Assembly (NCBI GenBank): GCA_002633025.1
Contig: NMRB01000026.1
Location: 399,717 to 463,716 of the forward strand
Length of the DNA: 64,000 bases
Direction: 5' to 3'
From: Notospermus geniculatus
Taxonomy: Eukaryota; Nemertea; Pilidiophora; Heteronemertea; Lineidae
Below the pieces are notes generated by a model that was not told the origin of the DNA, made no database searches, and saw only the letters and a program-made list of their open reading frames with translations. Below are positions 30,099-42,479 of the stretch, piece by piece (the stretch's first letter is position 1; each line of letters begins with the position of its first letter). The position numbers and the translations under genes are program-made.

Positions 30099-31885
30099 TA
30101 ATGTATCCACGCATGAAATAAACTCACCAGGTTTGAAATATCGGAAGTTGTGTTGCTTCATTTTCCATATCTGATTGGTATCAAATGGTCTTTTGCACAT
30201 TGCATGTTTCAAATTACAGAATAACCCAGATGTCAACACACGAGGTGACACACAAAAATAACAGGCAAATTGTCTGGTTTTGAATTGGCAGACAGATACA
30301 GTGGCTCTCCCTGGATTATAATTCTGGTGGTGTGACTTTGTAGTCCTCGTCAGTTTCTATCCCAACCTCTTCCTGAAATGGATGACAATGTATTTTGGTT
30401 GTGATACACATGATGACGTAGAATGTACACACAAGTGAGGTAAAGCCTTCACCACAAAAACATCCAAATTTGCAGAGATGTCAGTTTGAAACTTACGTAT
30501 AGATCTTTCTTCTTCTTAGGGTAACCCTCAAGAACTGCATTCAAGATGTCATTACTCTGTGAATTGGAAAAGTATTCGATCAGTTTGATGTTCCATCTGT
30601 CGAATGCAGGATTATATCATACCGGTACACTTGACCAACCAATACGCACTGCAATACTTCAAAACTGAACCGAGGCCTCGCATTGTGGTCCACTTTGCCT
30701 TCCTGCAACAGTTCTAACAAGGTTCCACCAAAGGAATATCTGAGGAAACTTGCAATTCACCCCAATTTGTGTGACACTTGATGCATACTTACTATTCTCT
30801 TTCTCTTCCTCCATTCTCGCACATATTTTTCCCATGTTTTGTTTATCTGGAATAGAGGAGGAACAATCAATGTATAACCCCCACAGACCCAACAATCACA
30901 TTCAACTGCCTAACAGGCAGATTTTCGCTCGCTCTACCTGTTCCTTTTCTTTTGGAGAGATGACATTTCCAGCTGTCTTGATTTCTTTCAACTTATCCCG
31001 CTTGTTGGCCGCCGTCTTTGTGACCTCCTCCAATTGTCTCTTGGCATCCTCTGTTGATATTGCACTATTGAAAGACTGGAGCTCTGAAATAGGAAGAAGA
31101 AAAGCATCTGACACCCAAAACTCGACATTTTACAAGGTTTCTAGAAGCTCTGAGTAAAATATTGTCTGTTCTGGCGATCAAAGTATCGGGTTCCAACCTT
31201 TATCAAGTTTCCTGGATTCCTCAGTGAGTGTCTTCACTGTTTCCTGTAGTCGGCTGATTTCTTCATCCATGGCGCGTAATTCAGCCTCATCAGCAGCTGG
31301 AAACTGTCCCTGAAAATACATCAAATCGATTAAGTCCAAAAGTTAGAAGGACGTTAGATTAGAAGACAAACTACTTTTGAATTCTTTTCCAAACATATCA
31401 CTGGCTAAGCTGCCCTGTACTGGTGTCTCTTCCTCATCAACAACAATCTGAAGACTTTGTAGTACCTGATCAGCCACATATGCTTTCTGTTTCCCATTCA
31501 ATTTCCTCTGTATTTTCCCTTCATCAGCCAGGGACTCCAAGGATTTCTCAACAAGCTAAAAAGAGGATGAAAAATGATGTTATGTAACAGAACTAGTATC
31601 TCTTGGGTGGGGTCGTCACCTGTCCAAGAAATCTATAATCAATCACATGCCAATCAGCACACCTGGGAAATACTGATGGAACATAGAAACTGGCACAACA
31701 ATGTCTCCGTGTTCGGCCTCCACCACCACTCACTGTTGTTCCTGAGCTATACCCTACCTATACTCACAGTTTTACCAAATTCTTTGTGAAGATTATTGAA
31801 GATGTCATTTGCACTGTAGGGACGGTTCTGTCGGTTTAGATAATCAAGTATCGAAGCAGCCGCTGAAAGGTAAACAGTGGAAAAA
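30099..31885. repeat. HOP2 duplication, copy B
   Basis: Direct repeat of 27771-29549. It begins at the right edge of the N gap and runs in one piece into HOP2 exon 1 and SMARCAL1. Confidence 0.93.
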
Positions 31886-32198
31886 GGCTAGGCCCCCATT
31901 GGCTATTCTTTAGTCATGAGTCCTGTTCCAAACTCACGTCATCACCAATCATCATGATAGGCATCTGTCTTTGATCATGTTTTTTGCAGTTTAGTTCGTT
32001 CAATCAATGACCACCTGACCACTGTTGTAACTGTACTGTTGGAATCAGATGACATCTGCTCATTGACAAGCATCCCATGATCATGATCTGTTACCATGGT
32101 TACTGTTCCATGCTCTGTAGGCCTAGGCCTAGGCCCAGTGTTCTGATGATGATGAAGACAAGCCATCCATTACCTTGCACTTCCTTTGACTTGCTCAT
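30316..32198 (-). CDS. PSMC3IP: HOP2/PSMC3IP, meiotic recombination cofactor, complete copy B
   Basis: HOP2 pairs with MND1 and stimulates DMC1/RAD51 strand invasion in the nucleus during meiosis. Eight exons on the minus strand: 32198-32174, 31862-31768, 31555-31466, 31309-31198, 31083-30938, 30846-30793, 30556-30497, 30372-30316. They sum to 639 bases and a 212-residue protein, against 217 in human. It starts MSKSKEVQ, then the winged-helix segment LDYLNRQNRPYSANDIF and GKIQRKLNGKQKAYVADQ. A coiled-coil stretch follows (AMDEEISRLQETVKTLTEES), then ISPKEKEQ, REWRKRKR and the C-terminal EEVGIETDEDY. All junctions are GT-AG and in phase. It is head-to-head with SMARCAL1, 661 bases between start codons. 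Confidence 0.95.
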
Positions 32199-32859
32199 AT
32201 TTAATTCGATGTCATATGGAACTCTGAATGTAGCATTCACCTATTCACAACTCAAAAATGTCACCAGAGGCTACAAGAATAGACGTTAGCTGTATTTTGT
32301 TGCGCAAAACTGAAAAATCTGAAATCAATTTTCCCACTCTGTCAGAATTTCCTTGAAAACTAACCCAAACGATGTCCCAATCGGAACTCTCCAATGCGAC
32401 GGAGAGGCGAAACACGGTTCATTTCGAAAGTCAGATGTTTCCCACGGTAGGTGATAAAAAGCACTAAAAAAGACACCTAGAGAATGATTTGATGAAGTGT
32501 TTCTACAGCAGTGCATAATTGTATTAATCTATAGTCGCTTGACACGAAAAATTGGCTGCTGATGGTGATGCTAAGTGTAGCTAATGTCGTTTGACAGTGT
32601 AGTGTCATGTGTCATTTTCGCACGCCGCACATGCACAAGAGCAGTGACACAAACACGCATGCACGTGTGGCATGCACGTGACTGTGAGGCCTGGGCCTAT
32701 GATGTATGCACACACGGCAGTCCATTCCCATTCTCCATACCCCAACCCATATTGTGTGCAACTCCTACTAGTACTAGGCCTAACCTAGTGACATTTGTTT
32801 TTGTTTTTGTTTTTCAGATAACATAACATCGTGGAACACCGATCACAGCAGTCAAGAAG
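32199..32859. promoter_or_regulatory. Shared divergent promoter region of HOP2 and SMARCAL1
   Basis: These 661 bases separate two outward-facing start codons. A 3' splice site (TTTGTTTTTCAG) ends at 32817 and begins an exon that carries the SMARCAL1 start, so SMARCAL1 has at least one upstream non-coding exon in this region. AAGATGGCGG over the SMARCAL1 ATG matches the YY1-type motif often found at start sites. No TATA box is evident. Both genes act in DNA recombination or fork repair. Confidence 0.6.
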
Positions 32860-35800
32860 ATGGCGGACGCCACACAATTAACTGCCGAACAACGTCAAAG
32901 AATTGAAGCAAATCGACAGAGAGCGTTGGCACTGAGAGCTGCTAAAAGTGCCAAAAGTCCCAGTAGGCCTACAAACAATACAACAGTTTTCCAGCCTAAG
33001 ATAGGCTCTGGTTGTTCTGTTGGTTTTCAGTCTCAAACAACCTGGTCAAAATCGTCATCATCTCCGTATGTGCCATCAAATACTGCTGCAACAACGCCTG
33101 GAAACAATGCTTTGTACGGTGCTCACAATGGTTGTGTTCAGACTTCAAATGCTAACATATCTTGCTTGCCTAAGTCTTACACTTCATCACCGGTCGTACC
33201 TCAAAAGGATGTACAGTCTCAGCAACGAACACAGGAAGAAATAAATGCCCGTCGACAAAAAGCCCTTGCTCTCAGAGCAGAAAAAAGTGCACTTAAATCA
33301 CCCGGACGAGTGCAGAATGTTGGAACTGTCATGCCGTCTGTTCAGAGAGTCCAAGGAACCCTTCCTTCTCAGACAAAGCCAAATGTTTTTAACCCTGTCA
33401 ATCAAGGTGCTAATTCTAGAGGAAATGTAGGAACTAGTAGTTATCAAAATCAGTATGGTCAGGATGGAAGCTGTGGGAAGGGAATGAGGGCTGATGATGT
33501 TGCAAAGACTCTTGGAACAAACGCCCCAGCTTTCCCGCAAATGAAGAGTTCATTGAAAGGAATATGCAGTCTGATCAGTCGGGAAAGGTTTGAAGTCCGC
33601 ATCACCTTTCATCCCGCCGTGGTCGAGTTATTTAAGTCCATGCCGACACGATGTTATGGTATGTATCATTCGTTGTTTCTCTACTATTGAAAATTCAGGA
33701 ATCCTTTTTGTTTATTATAGACAGTAAGTGTTTGCTGAAACCTGGTTATGGAGGCTTTTGGCCTGATGGAATTACAGCAGAGTAACCCAGTTGAGGGATG
33801 TGAAAGTTGCATTGTTTTATCATATATCTATAATCTAGGAGAATATTTCATTTTGATTAACAGATGCAACTTCCAAGCATTGGACCTTCAAGTTGCAGGA
33901 TTATTTTCCACTCAGTAAGTCCAGCTTCTTCTTGTGGTCAGTTACTGACTCTGTGAATTCAACAGGCTGTCGATAAGTGAAACACTGATGCTTGTTTAGT
34001 TTCTCCAGAAGAGTGTACATTGTAGATTTGAGATTGTTACAATTTTGGGACAGCTTTTCACTTACCGGTACTGGCAACAAAGGTTCTGTGATCCACTGTT
34101 CTCAAGAATTTGGCATCGCATGACACATTCAGAATGGTACTTCGATGTAGGGCCCCTTGACGTAGGACTAAGATGTACCAAGATTAATGATGCTTGATAA
34201 TGTACAATTTTCAGTGGAAAAACTTTGGCGGATTGATGGCGTCACCATCGAACCGCTCCCTGCACCAGTTCGTACAGCATTCAGTGCCCAGTTATATGGG
34301 AAATTCCAGTCCGTTCAAATACCCGAAGCTGACCTCTCACAAATCGATCAGGGCCTGGTCAAAACGTTGATGCCTTTTCAGAGAGAAGGCGTATGGTGAG
34401 TACCATGGTGTCCGCAGTCCTCTGTTTTGTTCCTCGTTGCTCTGTCATGTCTGTGGAGTTTGAATTTAGGCTCCAGAACCATGATATGTTCAGGTCAGTC
34501 AGTTCTGAAATCAATCTATTTATGTGTCTGGTACAGTTGTAAGAGCTCATGACGTAGGGTATCCCAAGAAGCAAGCATAGAATGCATGTCGATTTCAACA
34601 CGGCCTTCAACAAAATGTGCTAAAAGTCAAGCTGACCATTTCTTTCTTTACCTTCTCTCTGCTTTCAGTTTTGCCATTGGTAGAAAAGGACGCGTCCTCC
34701 TTGCCGATGACATGGGCTTGGGGAAAACAATCCAGGGTATCTGCATCGCATGTTATTACAAGAAGGAATGGCCTGTGCTGGTGGTTACCCCGTCATCTGT
34801 GAGGTTCGCTTGGGCAGAAGTAAGAGTTGAAATGTCTCTTAAAGCCCCACTGTATTGAATTTTACGAAATTTGCAAAATGTTCGGAGACAGCACATAGAG
34901 GTCTCATAGCTTGTGAAGGTCCCCCAAATGCTTGTCTGATACGTATGTCAGAGAATCAAGGCCTAGTTTTCAGCACACATTGAAAAAAAACTGCAGGGAG
35001 AGCCCTAATGTATTCAGGTGGAGCGCAGTACATTTTACACTACGCTGAAAGAATCGCGGCGATGATTTGCGTTTTTCAAATTCAATACAGTGGGGCTTTA
35101 ATAAAATGTGTTGTAGAGGCTTCTCCAATCCTTGTCATCGACATCATCATGGTCGCAAGCAACTGAAACAGCGCGAGAACGTTTCATTATATCTGTATAT
35201 ATATCTCAGTACATGTATCTTGCTCCGCTTTCAGCAATTCAAAAAGTGGGTTCCAAGCCTCAACCCAGATCAGATAAAAGTGGCTGTGACAGGCAGTGAC
35301 AACACCTTTGGGCATGTTCATATCACAAGCTATGATCTGATGGTGAGGAAAGCCGATGAAATCCTAAATGTCGGGTTCCGAGTTGTCATCATGGATGAGT
35401 CACACTTGTTGAAGAATTATAAAACGGCAAGATGTCGTGCAGCGACACCGATTTTGAAGGTGAGGAATTTTGTTGTGTCTCTGATGCCATTTGCAGAGGA
35501 AGGGCACACATTTTTATTTGCTCTCTCTGAGCAGGGTTGTGTTTGTTGAGGTATAAAGTCGGTGAAACCTGTGTCCATGTGTGGGAAGAACCACTGGGCC
35601 CACTTCCTGAAACAGCCTGTGTAAACTTTAACACGGCACAAGGGATAACACAACCTTTTTCTTCCAGGCTGCCAAACGTGTGATTCTTCTGTCTGGTACT
35701 CCAGCACTATCACGACCCATGGAACTCTTTCCTCAGTTGGCTGCCGTTGCACCGAATATCTTCACAAAGTTTCATGAATTTGGCGTGCGGTACTGCGACG

Positions 35801-38568
35801 GGGTGAAGAATAACTTTGCCTGGGATTACACTGGTAGGTGACAGACAGATCGCAGACATTTTCCTGAGAGTCAGCTTTGTGTAATGCTTAGCTTTAGGCG
35901 AGGTTTTGTCTGATCAGAACACTTGATGAATATCTTGTGTATATCCGACCAGCACTTGGTAGGCAAGAAATGAAATCATACCGGTAATTTCTATATTCAT
36001 AGGCTCATCGAACATGAAGGAGCTACAGCTGCTTCTGGAAGAAACCATCATGATTCGTCGAGTGAAAACCGACGTCATCGAACAGCTCCCTGACAAACGC
36101 CGTGAGATGATCATTCTTGACCCAGCTGCGATCAAAATGGTGAAGGCAATGAAGGAGTCAGCTGAGCTTATGAGCAGCGGGAAATTGAAGGTGATTAGCT
36201 CAGCGTCGTGCCGCTTTAGTGGTGATTAGGTTCAATATGTACAAAGTTCCATTGGCAGAGTTTCAAAGCAACAACGCATAGTATTCTGTGTGAGGGTGTG
36301 TTGTGTAACGTGGCGAGTAGCACTGTAGAGTCAGATTGTGGGTGGGACTGTTGAATAAAAGGTTGAGTTTTGGCTACTTATCCTGATATTATTGCATACT
36401 TTCAGGGGATGGAGCGTCGTGGATGTCTACTGACCTACTTCAGTGAAACAGCAAGAGCCAAAGTCCCTGCAGTCAAGTGAGTAACAACTGATGATGAGTT
36501 AGAGCCTTCTGTGACATGGAACAGATTTCTGGCACCGGCCCTGGTTTGTTAGACTCTGAACACCATCGTGTAACATGCTGCATCCCATCTTTGTTAGTTG
36601 GTTCGTCAAAAGTAAGCCCAATAATTCGTTAATTCTCCTCCGCGATCTCACCTTCAGGTCTTATGTGCTGGACCTCCTCGAGAGTGGGAAGAAGTTCCTC
36701 GTCTTTGCTCATCATTCTGAGATGCTGGATGCCCTCCAGGATGCCATAGCACAGAAGGTAAGAAATCTTCCCCTGAGGGACTTATGTCCAGAATTCTTCA
36801 CCGTCGGACCATAGCGTCCAGATTAAAATGAAGAGAGACTGGAGCAATTCTCATCTTTGTATCAGGTGTCAAACTAACCATATCAAGAGCGTTGAGATGA
36901 TAATGCGAGCTCGCCTTTACCTTCTTGCTGATGATGGCGACTCAAGTTTCATTAAAAACTGTCAGTCTCATCACTCCGTCTTCTTTCTCTTTCAGAGCAG
37001 TGTCCGTCACATCCGTATCGACGGCAACACTCCGTCAGAACAACGCAAGGTTCTCTGCGATAAATTCATGTTCAATGATGACGTGAGGGTGGCGTTGCTG
37101 TCCATCACGGCTGCGAGCACAGGGCTCAATCTGACGGCCGCATGCTTGGTCGTTTTTGCAGAGCTATTTTGGAACCCTGGGGTAAGTAGGTATCCAAGAA
37201 CGACACCACCGGTAAATCCTGAAGGTGTCCTAAGAAAGGTTCAACACCAAATTTGTGTTCAATTCCTTGCAGATTCTGACTCAGGCCGAGGATCGTGTTC
37301 ACAGGATTGGTCAGAGAGATTCTGTCAACGTGCAATACCTGGTCGCCAAGGGGACGGCTGACGATTATATCTGGCCACTGGTACAGAACAAACTGGACGT
37401 GTTGCAGTCGGCGGGCCTCACCAAGGATGACTTTACAACAGCTGATACCACAGAAATGGGTGCCTCGGTATATTTTCTTGACACTTTCACTGTCAATGCA
37501 ATTTCATATGAACTTATAAACCTACCAAAATCTTTACGTCTTGCAGCAACCCTGTCACATAGGTATTCATTGGAAAGTACTCAACGTGAACTTGCCAATG
37601 AATACCATTATGACAGGGTTTCAGTTGGCTTGCAAGTTTTTCCCATTTTCACCGAAGTTGGCCTTGGCAGTGAGAACCTCTATAGAGCTTGTGCAGCGGC
37701 TCATTATGACGTCACGTTTGACCGGCGGTCCACCATGCTGGCGGTCAGCGACAAAGTGTGCCACGTGCAGATCGCGTCATGGTTGAAGATGCAACACTCC
37801 ACTTGCGCTGACGACAAACTGCACCACGTGGATCGCCGACGTCATTTGACGTCAGTTTGACCGGCAAGATGGCAGATTTTTTCGTGATGACGTCACCTGC
37901 ACAAGCTCTATTGATTAGCATAACTTACGCTGAAGTCTACAATGAACAATTGGATTTGACTTGATTCAACCAGGACCCCATGTTGGTCATATTGAGAGAA
38001 GTTGAAGGACATGGGGTCATATGAATAAAGACAAGTAAATCTTTTACTTGAATTTTGCAATACAAATGCACTAGGCAACGCTGTACAAATCTGAAGTAAA
38101 AGCATATGCTAGTCTTCATTCATATGACCCATGTTCTGAGGGAGAATAAGGATAGCTGTGTTAGTAATTCTGTTTCCTGTCATTCTTTCTCAGAAATGTG
38201 ATGCCAAACAGCGGACGATACTGTCTTACTTTGAAGAAGACCTGTTCAACCAATCCGACGACTTGGATGAGTACTTCAAGGATGCCATCGACGACGACAT
38301 GGTAATGCCAAACAGAGGTAAGTTCTCTCTAACAATTGGGCCAGACATGGCTCGCAAAGATGCTCTTAGTGAGATTTCCATACATTTGCTATCAGCTTTA
38401 GATGCATGCAAGTCTCGGCACTCCGTGTTCTCCATTCCAGAAGGTGTAGGCCTAACTGCCATCAAAGCTGAAGACTCAACAGCCCCACCATGTAAGAAGC
38501 CCAAGATGCCCCCAACACCCCCGGTGAAGGAAGAGTTTGACATGGATAAAGAAGAGTGGTGGACGTGA
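32860..38568 (+). CDS. SMARCAL1: SMARCAL1/HARP annealing helicase
   Basis: SMARCAL1 is an SNF2-family ATPase recruited by RPA that rewinds DNA at stalled replication forks. Twelve exons: 32860-33658, 33864-33914, 34215-34395, 34669-34819, 35235-35459, 35668-35833, 36003-36190, 36406-36476, 36658-36757, 36996-37181, 37273-37467, 38194-38568. They sum to 2688 bases, 895 residues (human 954). An N-terminal RPA-binding-like motif ([16 protein letters not shown]) recurs near residue 130 as [16 protein letters not shown]. One HARP domain is at about residues 228-284. ATPase motifs are [12 protein letters not shown] (Walker A), [12 protein letters not shown] (DESH box), [41 protein letters not shown] and [13 protein letters not shown] possible in-frame optional intron spans about 38319-38439. 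AATAAA lies at 38658-38663. The start has a strong context (AAGATGGCGG). Confidence 0.95.
34839..35101. mobile_element. TTAA-flanked MITE, family A (in SMARCAL1 intron)
   Basis: Starts TTAA-AGCCCCACTGTATTGAATTT and ends AAATTCAATACAGTGGGGCT-TTAA. Perfect 20-base inverted ends and a duplicated TTAA give 263 bases in all, non-coding. A second, truncated copy is at 43682-43727 in sepiapterin reductase. It looks piggyBac-like by target choice. Confidence 0.85.
37545..37622. mobile_element. Small palindromic element in SMARCAL1 last intron
   Basis: AACCCTGTCACATAGGTATT (continuing CATTGG) pairs with CCAATGAATACCATTATGAC (continuing AGGGTT). It is a hairpin-forming 78-base element, followed directly by the TGACGTCA-rich repeat. 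Confidence 0.6.
37679..37915. mobile_element. TGACGTCA-rich dispersed repeat, copy 2
   Basis: Shares ordered words with 46480-46695: GCTCATTATGACGTCACGTT, TCGCGTCATGGTTGAAG, CTCCACTTGCGCTGACGAC, CACGTGG and GACGTCATTT. It lies in the last SMARCAL1 intron. Its several CRE-like TGACGTCA sites are a property of the repeat. Confidence 0.6.
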
Positions 38569-39304
38569 ATGACAACATGAAGAGATGATCAAAGGAGCCT
38601 GGAAGCTGGAGCATGTGGAAACTGTGATTGACTTTCTCGAATGAGGATGTTTTTGTTAATAAAATCTTATAGACCTTAATTATTTCTTTCTCCATTCTTT
38701 TGAGGCCGTGGATCTTTCAGCGTCTGTTGCCATCTTGTTTTGGGTATTGTTCTACGTGCATGTTAGCTAGCAGGGGCAAATTTTTTCACATCCTGAGGTA
38801 ATGAGGGGGTCGCCACTTCTCCGCGGAAAGATGTCGCTGCGACCAAATCAGGCCTTTTCATTGTCTTCAGGACATCATCTCCGTGGCAATGTGCGGTGCG
38901 AGCATGAAGCCACAACGTCACGGCAGTGTGACGTTGACGTTCTGTACGTCACAGTGGAAAAGTGGATACGGTCGCAGCGCCATCAAATGGTAGAAAAAAT
39001 TAGGCTACTTCCCCATTGGGAGTTAATGCCCACTCCCTTTCATGCAGCACCACCTCGGATTCAGGATGAGGTCTTCGCATGAGTGTACCGGTAACAAAAT
39101 GAAAGAAATAAAACTTCTAAAGATGAAAGGAAAACAGAATGTGTTTGTTTAATGAAGTTCTTATCTATCACAAAAAATGAATTCCATTTCAGATCAGAAG
39201 TACCCGTTATAAATACATGTAGCCTGTATATTATCAGCAGACTGTACTTCGTGACCACTCCCCTGTACATAACACACAATCCTCAACCATCTTGTCAATC
39301 TCAA
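38569..39304. other. Convergent spacer between SMARCAL1 and ZNF622
   Basis: Contains the SMARCAL1 poly(A) signal at 38658-38663. No coding feature seen. CATCCTGAG at about 38791 matches the end of the palindromic family at 56852-56951, but no second end was found here. Confidence 0.6.
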
Positions 39305-41611
39305 CTACAGTCCGTTCTGACTCCGAAAATGTCGTTGTAACTTGTTCCCTTTTACTCCAATCCTTGTGTGATGTTTCTGTTTCATTCGCTGAATGTACGC
39401 TAAATCTTTGGCCTTCTGTTCTGCACCAGGTCCTGGAATGGAAAGATTTTGGTTACTAGTGTGTGAGTGTTGAAATGGAAACTCCATACACTGGGAACTA
39501 TCATGGTTTTCCGCTGGTCCTGAATTAGTGTTGGAGTGTGGCTTGTGCTTTTAACCTACCCATTGTTCCAGTCCATCCAAGTGCCTTATAATGTGCCATG
39601 ACTTTTGATACAGCAGTGCTTCTTTTCCCATTCCGTAACGGAAGATTTTGGCGATAATATTTCATGAGTGACCGATGACCGACAGTTGAACCTGTAAAAC
39701 GATACACAAGGGAGACATTTGTAAACAATTCCTGTGTGCAAAATCCATTGATCTGTGGGATATTCTTGAGTAATGAAGGAATGCCCACTCTGAGGGCAGA
39801 CCCAAAGATTCCTGTTACATTAAGAAATCGCTGAGTGCTTATGAAGAAGCCAGTATCCCCACATCAACTTACCAGATGGCAAAACTAATTCAAAGTTTTG
39901 TGACTCAAGAACATTTTGTTGGACTTCCTCCTCCTCCTCCTGCTCCGCCTCCATCTCCTCTTCTCCTTCTTTATAGTCGGGATAACTGCTCCTGCAAAGA
40001 AGAACAACGACCAAATGTATCCTCTGTACATGATTTCATCCAGGTTTTCATGACTTTTAAAAAACTTAGTTCACTCGTGCTTCAGGAGGGTGGCTGTACC
40101 CTAGACTTTTGGCAAGCACTGCAAAATTCCATAAACTAGAGGCACCTCTCAATACAAGGGTCCCGAAGAGGCAGGTTGCCTGCCACTGGATATCTGTGGA
40201 GACCAGAAATCCCACAAGCATTAGCTTTTAAACCTACCTATAGTCATAGAAATCAGCATATTCTAGTGCACTGTCCATATCGAATAGAATTTTACAGTGA
40301 CCTTTATCAATCATGTGTTTTGTTGTACGGACTTGATGGTATGGAATGATCTTCCTTTCTCGTTACACCAGAGACAGACATTACCGATTCCAACTTTTTC
40401 CCCTGGAAACAAAAAGGGAGTGTGTCAGAGGCTGCTCAGAATTGATCCTCTTCTTCAGACATCATAAGATTACATGTATTTCCACCGCTAACTCAAGAAT
40501 TCCAGTCATAAGTCTCTCCCTTGAATGCAGACTTTATGAACTAGGCCTACCGTCAAATCTGTGGATGAAAAGTTAGAGAAGACTGCTACCAAACTCACCC
40601 AAATAGCCTATTAACCCTTCCAAATCAGCCACATATTCTAGATCAGGTAAGAAGAAACTGTGAGCAACAGTCATGTGCCTGATGTTGTCCTCCATTGTGT
40701 TGGATATGTGTGAACAGAAGAGACACTCCTCCAGACCCAGGGCTTCCTCCTCAAAGTCAGATACCTCCTCCTCCTCTGAATCAGTCTCTGTAAAACAGGC
40801 AAGCATTAGGACATGGGGAGAAAGAAACACATACGCTGTAGTTCTTAACCTTTCGCTGGCCCGCACACTACGAAATCAATCTCAGTTGAAAGGAACACAC
40901 ACCAAACATACCTATATCGTCATCATCATCGAACAGCTCCGCCTTTCCACTCCTCTGTCGCGGTTTCTCCACGCTTCCACCAGGTGCCACTCCAGCCCCT
41001 TCTCCATCACCCAACTGATTCTTTATCGCCATATTCTTCAAGTCCTTCTCTGTCAGTTTCAAATTCTTCACCTGATCCATCAAACCCTTTTCTAGGTTCT
41101 TTTCGTTCATCTTCTTCACCTCAGCCTCAGCAGCAGCCTGTTGTTTGGCTTCGATATCTTTATGTTTCTTAGAACTCAAGTGATTATCGTAGGCATTCTT
41201 TGTGCTGAACTTTTTTTGACAACATGGGCAATAACCAGGTGCTGGCTTATCTTCCTCTGCAAGCTGGAAAGAAAATTGGTGAATTTGTCACGAAGATGCT
41301 CTCTTTTAAAGTTACACAATTTGCTCGTTCAAGGATATTTCCACCCCACAACTCCAGCCAGCCAAAACTAGCGATTGACCTGCGTCACCAAGAATGCAGA
41401 TTTCGCCATCACTTCCCACCATCACTACTAACCTGTGCTCTCTGAGCAAGGACCCTCTCCTTGAAGTTGTCGGCTGTCACGGGTGGAAGCTCAGCAACTT
41501 TCCGTTTGAGGTTGTAACGATGCCAGTCTGTCTTGTAGTGTGCCCTCTGGAGGTCAGCATCCAGGAACGCCACTCGTGACAAGTGATACATGTGTACGTT
41601 GGCGAACTCAT
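39305..41611 (-). CDS. ZNF622: ZNF622/REI1 ribosome-biogenesis zinc-finger protein, with two frame breaks
   Basis: REI1 in yeast acts in late cytoplasmic 60S ribosome maturation; ZNF622 is its animal relative. Seven exons on the minus strand: 41611-41433, 41263-40912, 40787-40599, 40402-40238, 39991-39873, 39691-39560, 39432-39305. Visible segments are MSSPTYTCITC (first finger), LQRAHYKTDWHRYNLKRK, GYCPCCQKKFSTKNAYDNH, KKMNEKNLEKGL, LFCSHISNTMEDNIRHM, VCLWCNEKGRSF, VGHRSLMKYYRQ, ALGWTGTMG and AYIQRMKQKHH. Two extra bases at 41577-41578 break the first zinc finger, and two extra A at about 40316-40319 break the finger in exon 4. The exons sum to 1264 bases; less four, they give 420 codons. 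It is convergent with SMARCAL1 and divergent from sepiapterin reductase. Confidence 0.92.
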
Positions 41612-42479
41612 GTTTGTTTTTCCTGAAAGTAGACGAGTCCAAAGAGACTGAGATTAGGCCTAGGCAAAGAAAGACACAAAAGAGAATGACTCTCACTCAG
41701 TCGACAGCAGAGCTCAACAACGCTGCTCCATGGCATGACATCCTGATGTTTTTCATCTCCATATGTGAGTTGGCCCTCTGCAGACAGACAATTCTTTTCA
41801 CTGACGTTGTTGGTTTTTTATATGACTTGTCTCGTGTCAACACAGTCCATATCACAGGTTGAGGACACTAATGCACACGTTAGGGTAGGCCTGATGTACG
41901 TGCGTGTCGTCTGGTCGTGCAAGTTCCAGCTTGCCTTGGAAATAAAATTTTACGAGGAATAAAAGGACAAAACTTAAAAGACAATTTTTCGATACTACAC
42001 ATAGCGGTAATCACTCCTTATCTACCACACCCTCAATCATGAGGGAGAAAACAGTTGGGTATCAAACAAACCATGGGTGTCTTTTCGCGTGCGAATATTT
42101 CTATACATGTCAACATATAAGGTTTGATGTACCCCCCTCGAAGCTTTGTGTGGCGCCACGTGTTGCTTAAATCTCTTACAATTTTCTACTCTTACTAATG
42201 CACACGTTAGGGTAGGCCTGATGTACGTGCGTGTCGTGTGGTTAGCAAGTTCCAGCTTGGAAATAAAATTTTACGAGGAATAAAAGGACAAAAGACAATT
42301 TTTCGATACTACACATAGTAATCACTCCTTATCTACCACACCCTCAATCATGAGGGAGAAAACAGTTGGGTATCAAACAAACCAAGGGGGTCTTTTCGCG
42401 TGCGAATATTTCGCAATCACACTGCAAGATTTCTCAGTCTCGTTCCTGGTGGCAAACTACTATTCCTTGGACTCGAGGT

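Noticed and set aside
29262-30251. Long frames across the N gap
   Set aside because: They are open only because Ns cannot contain stops.
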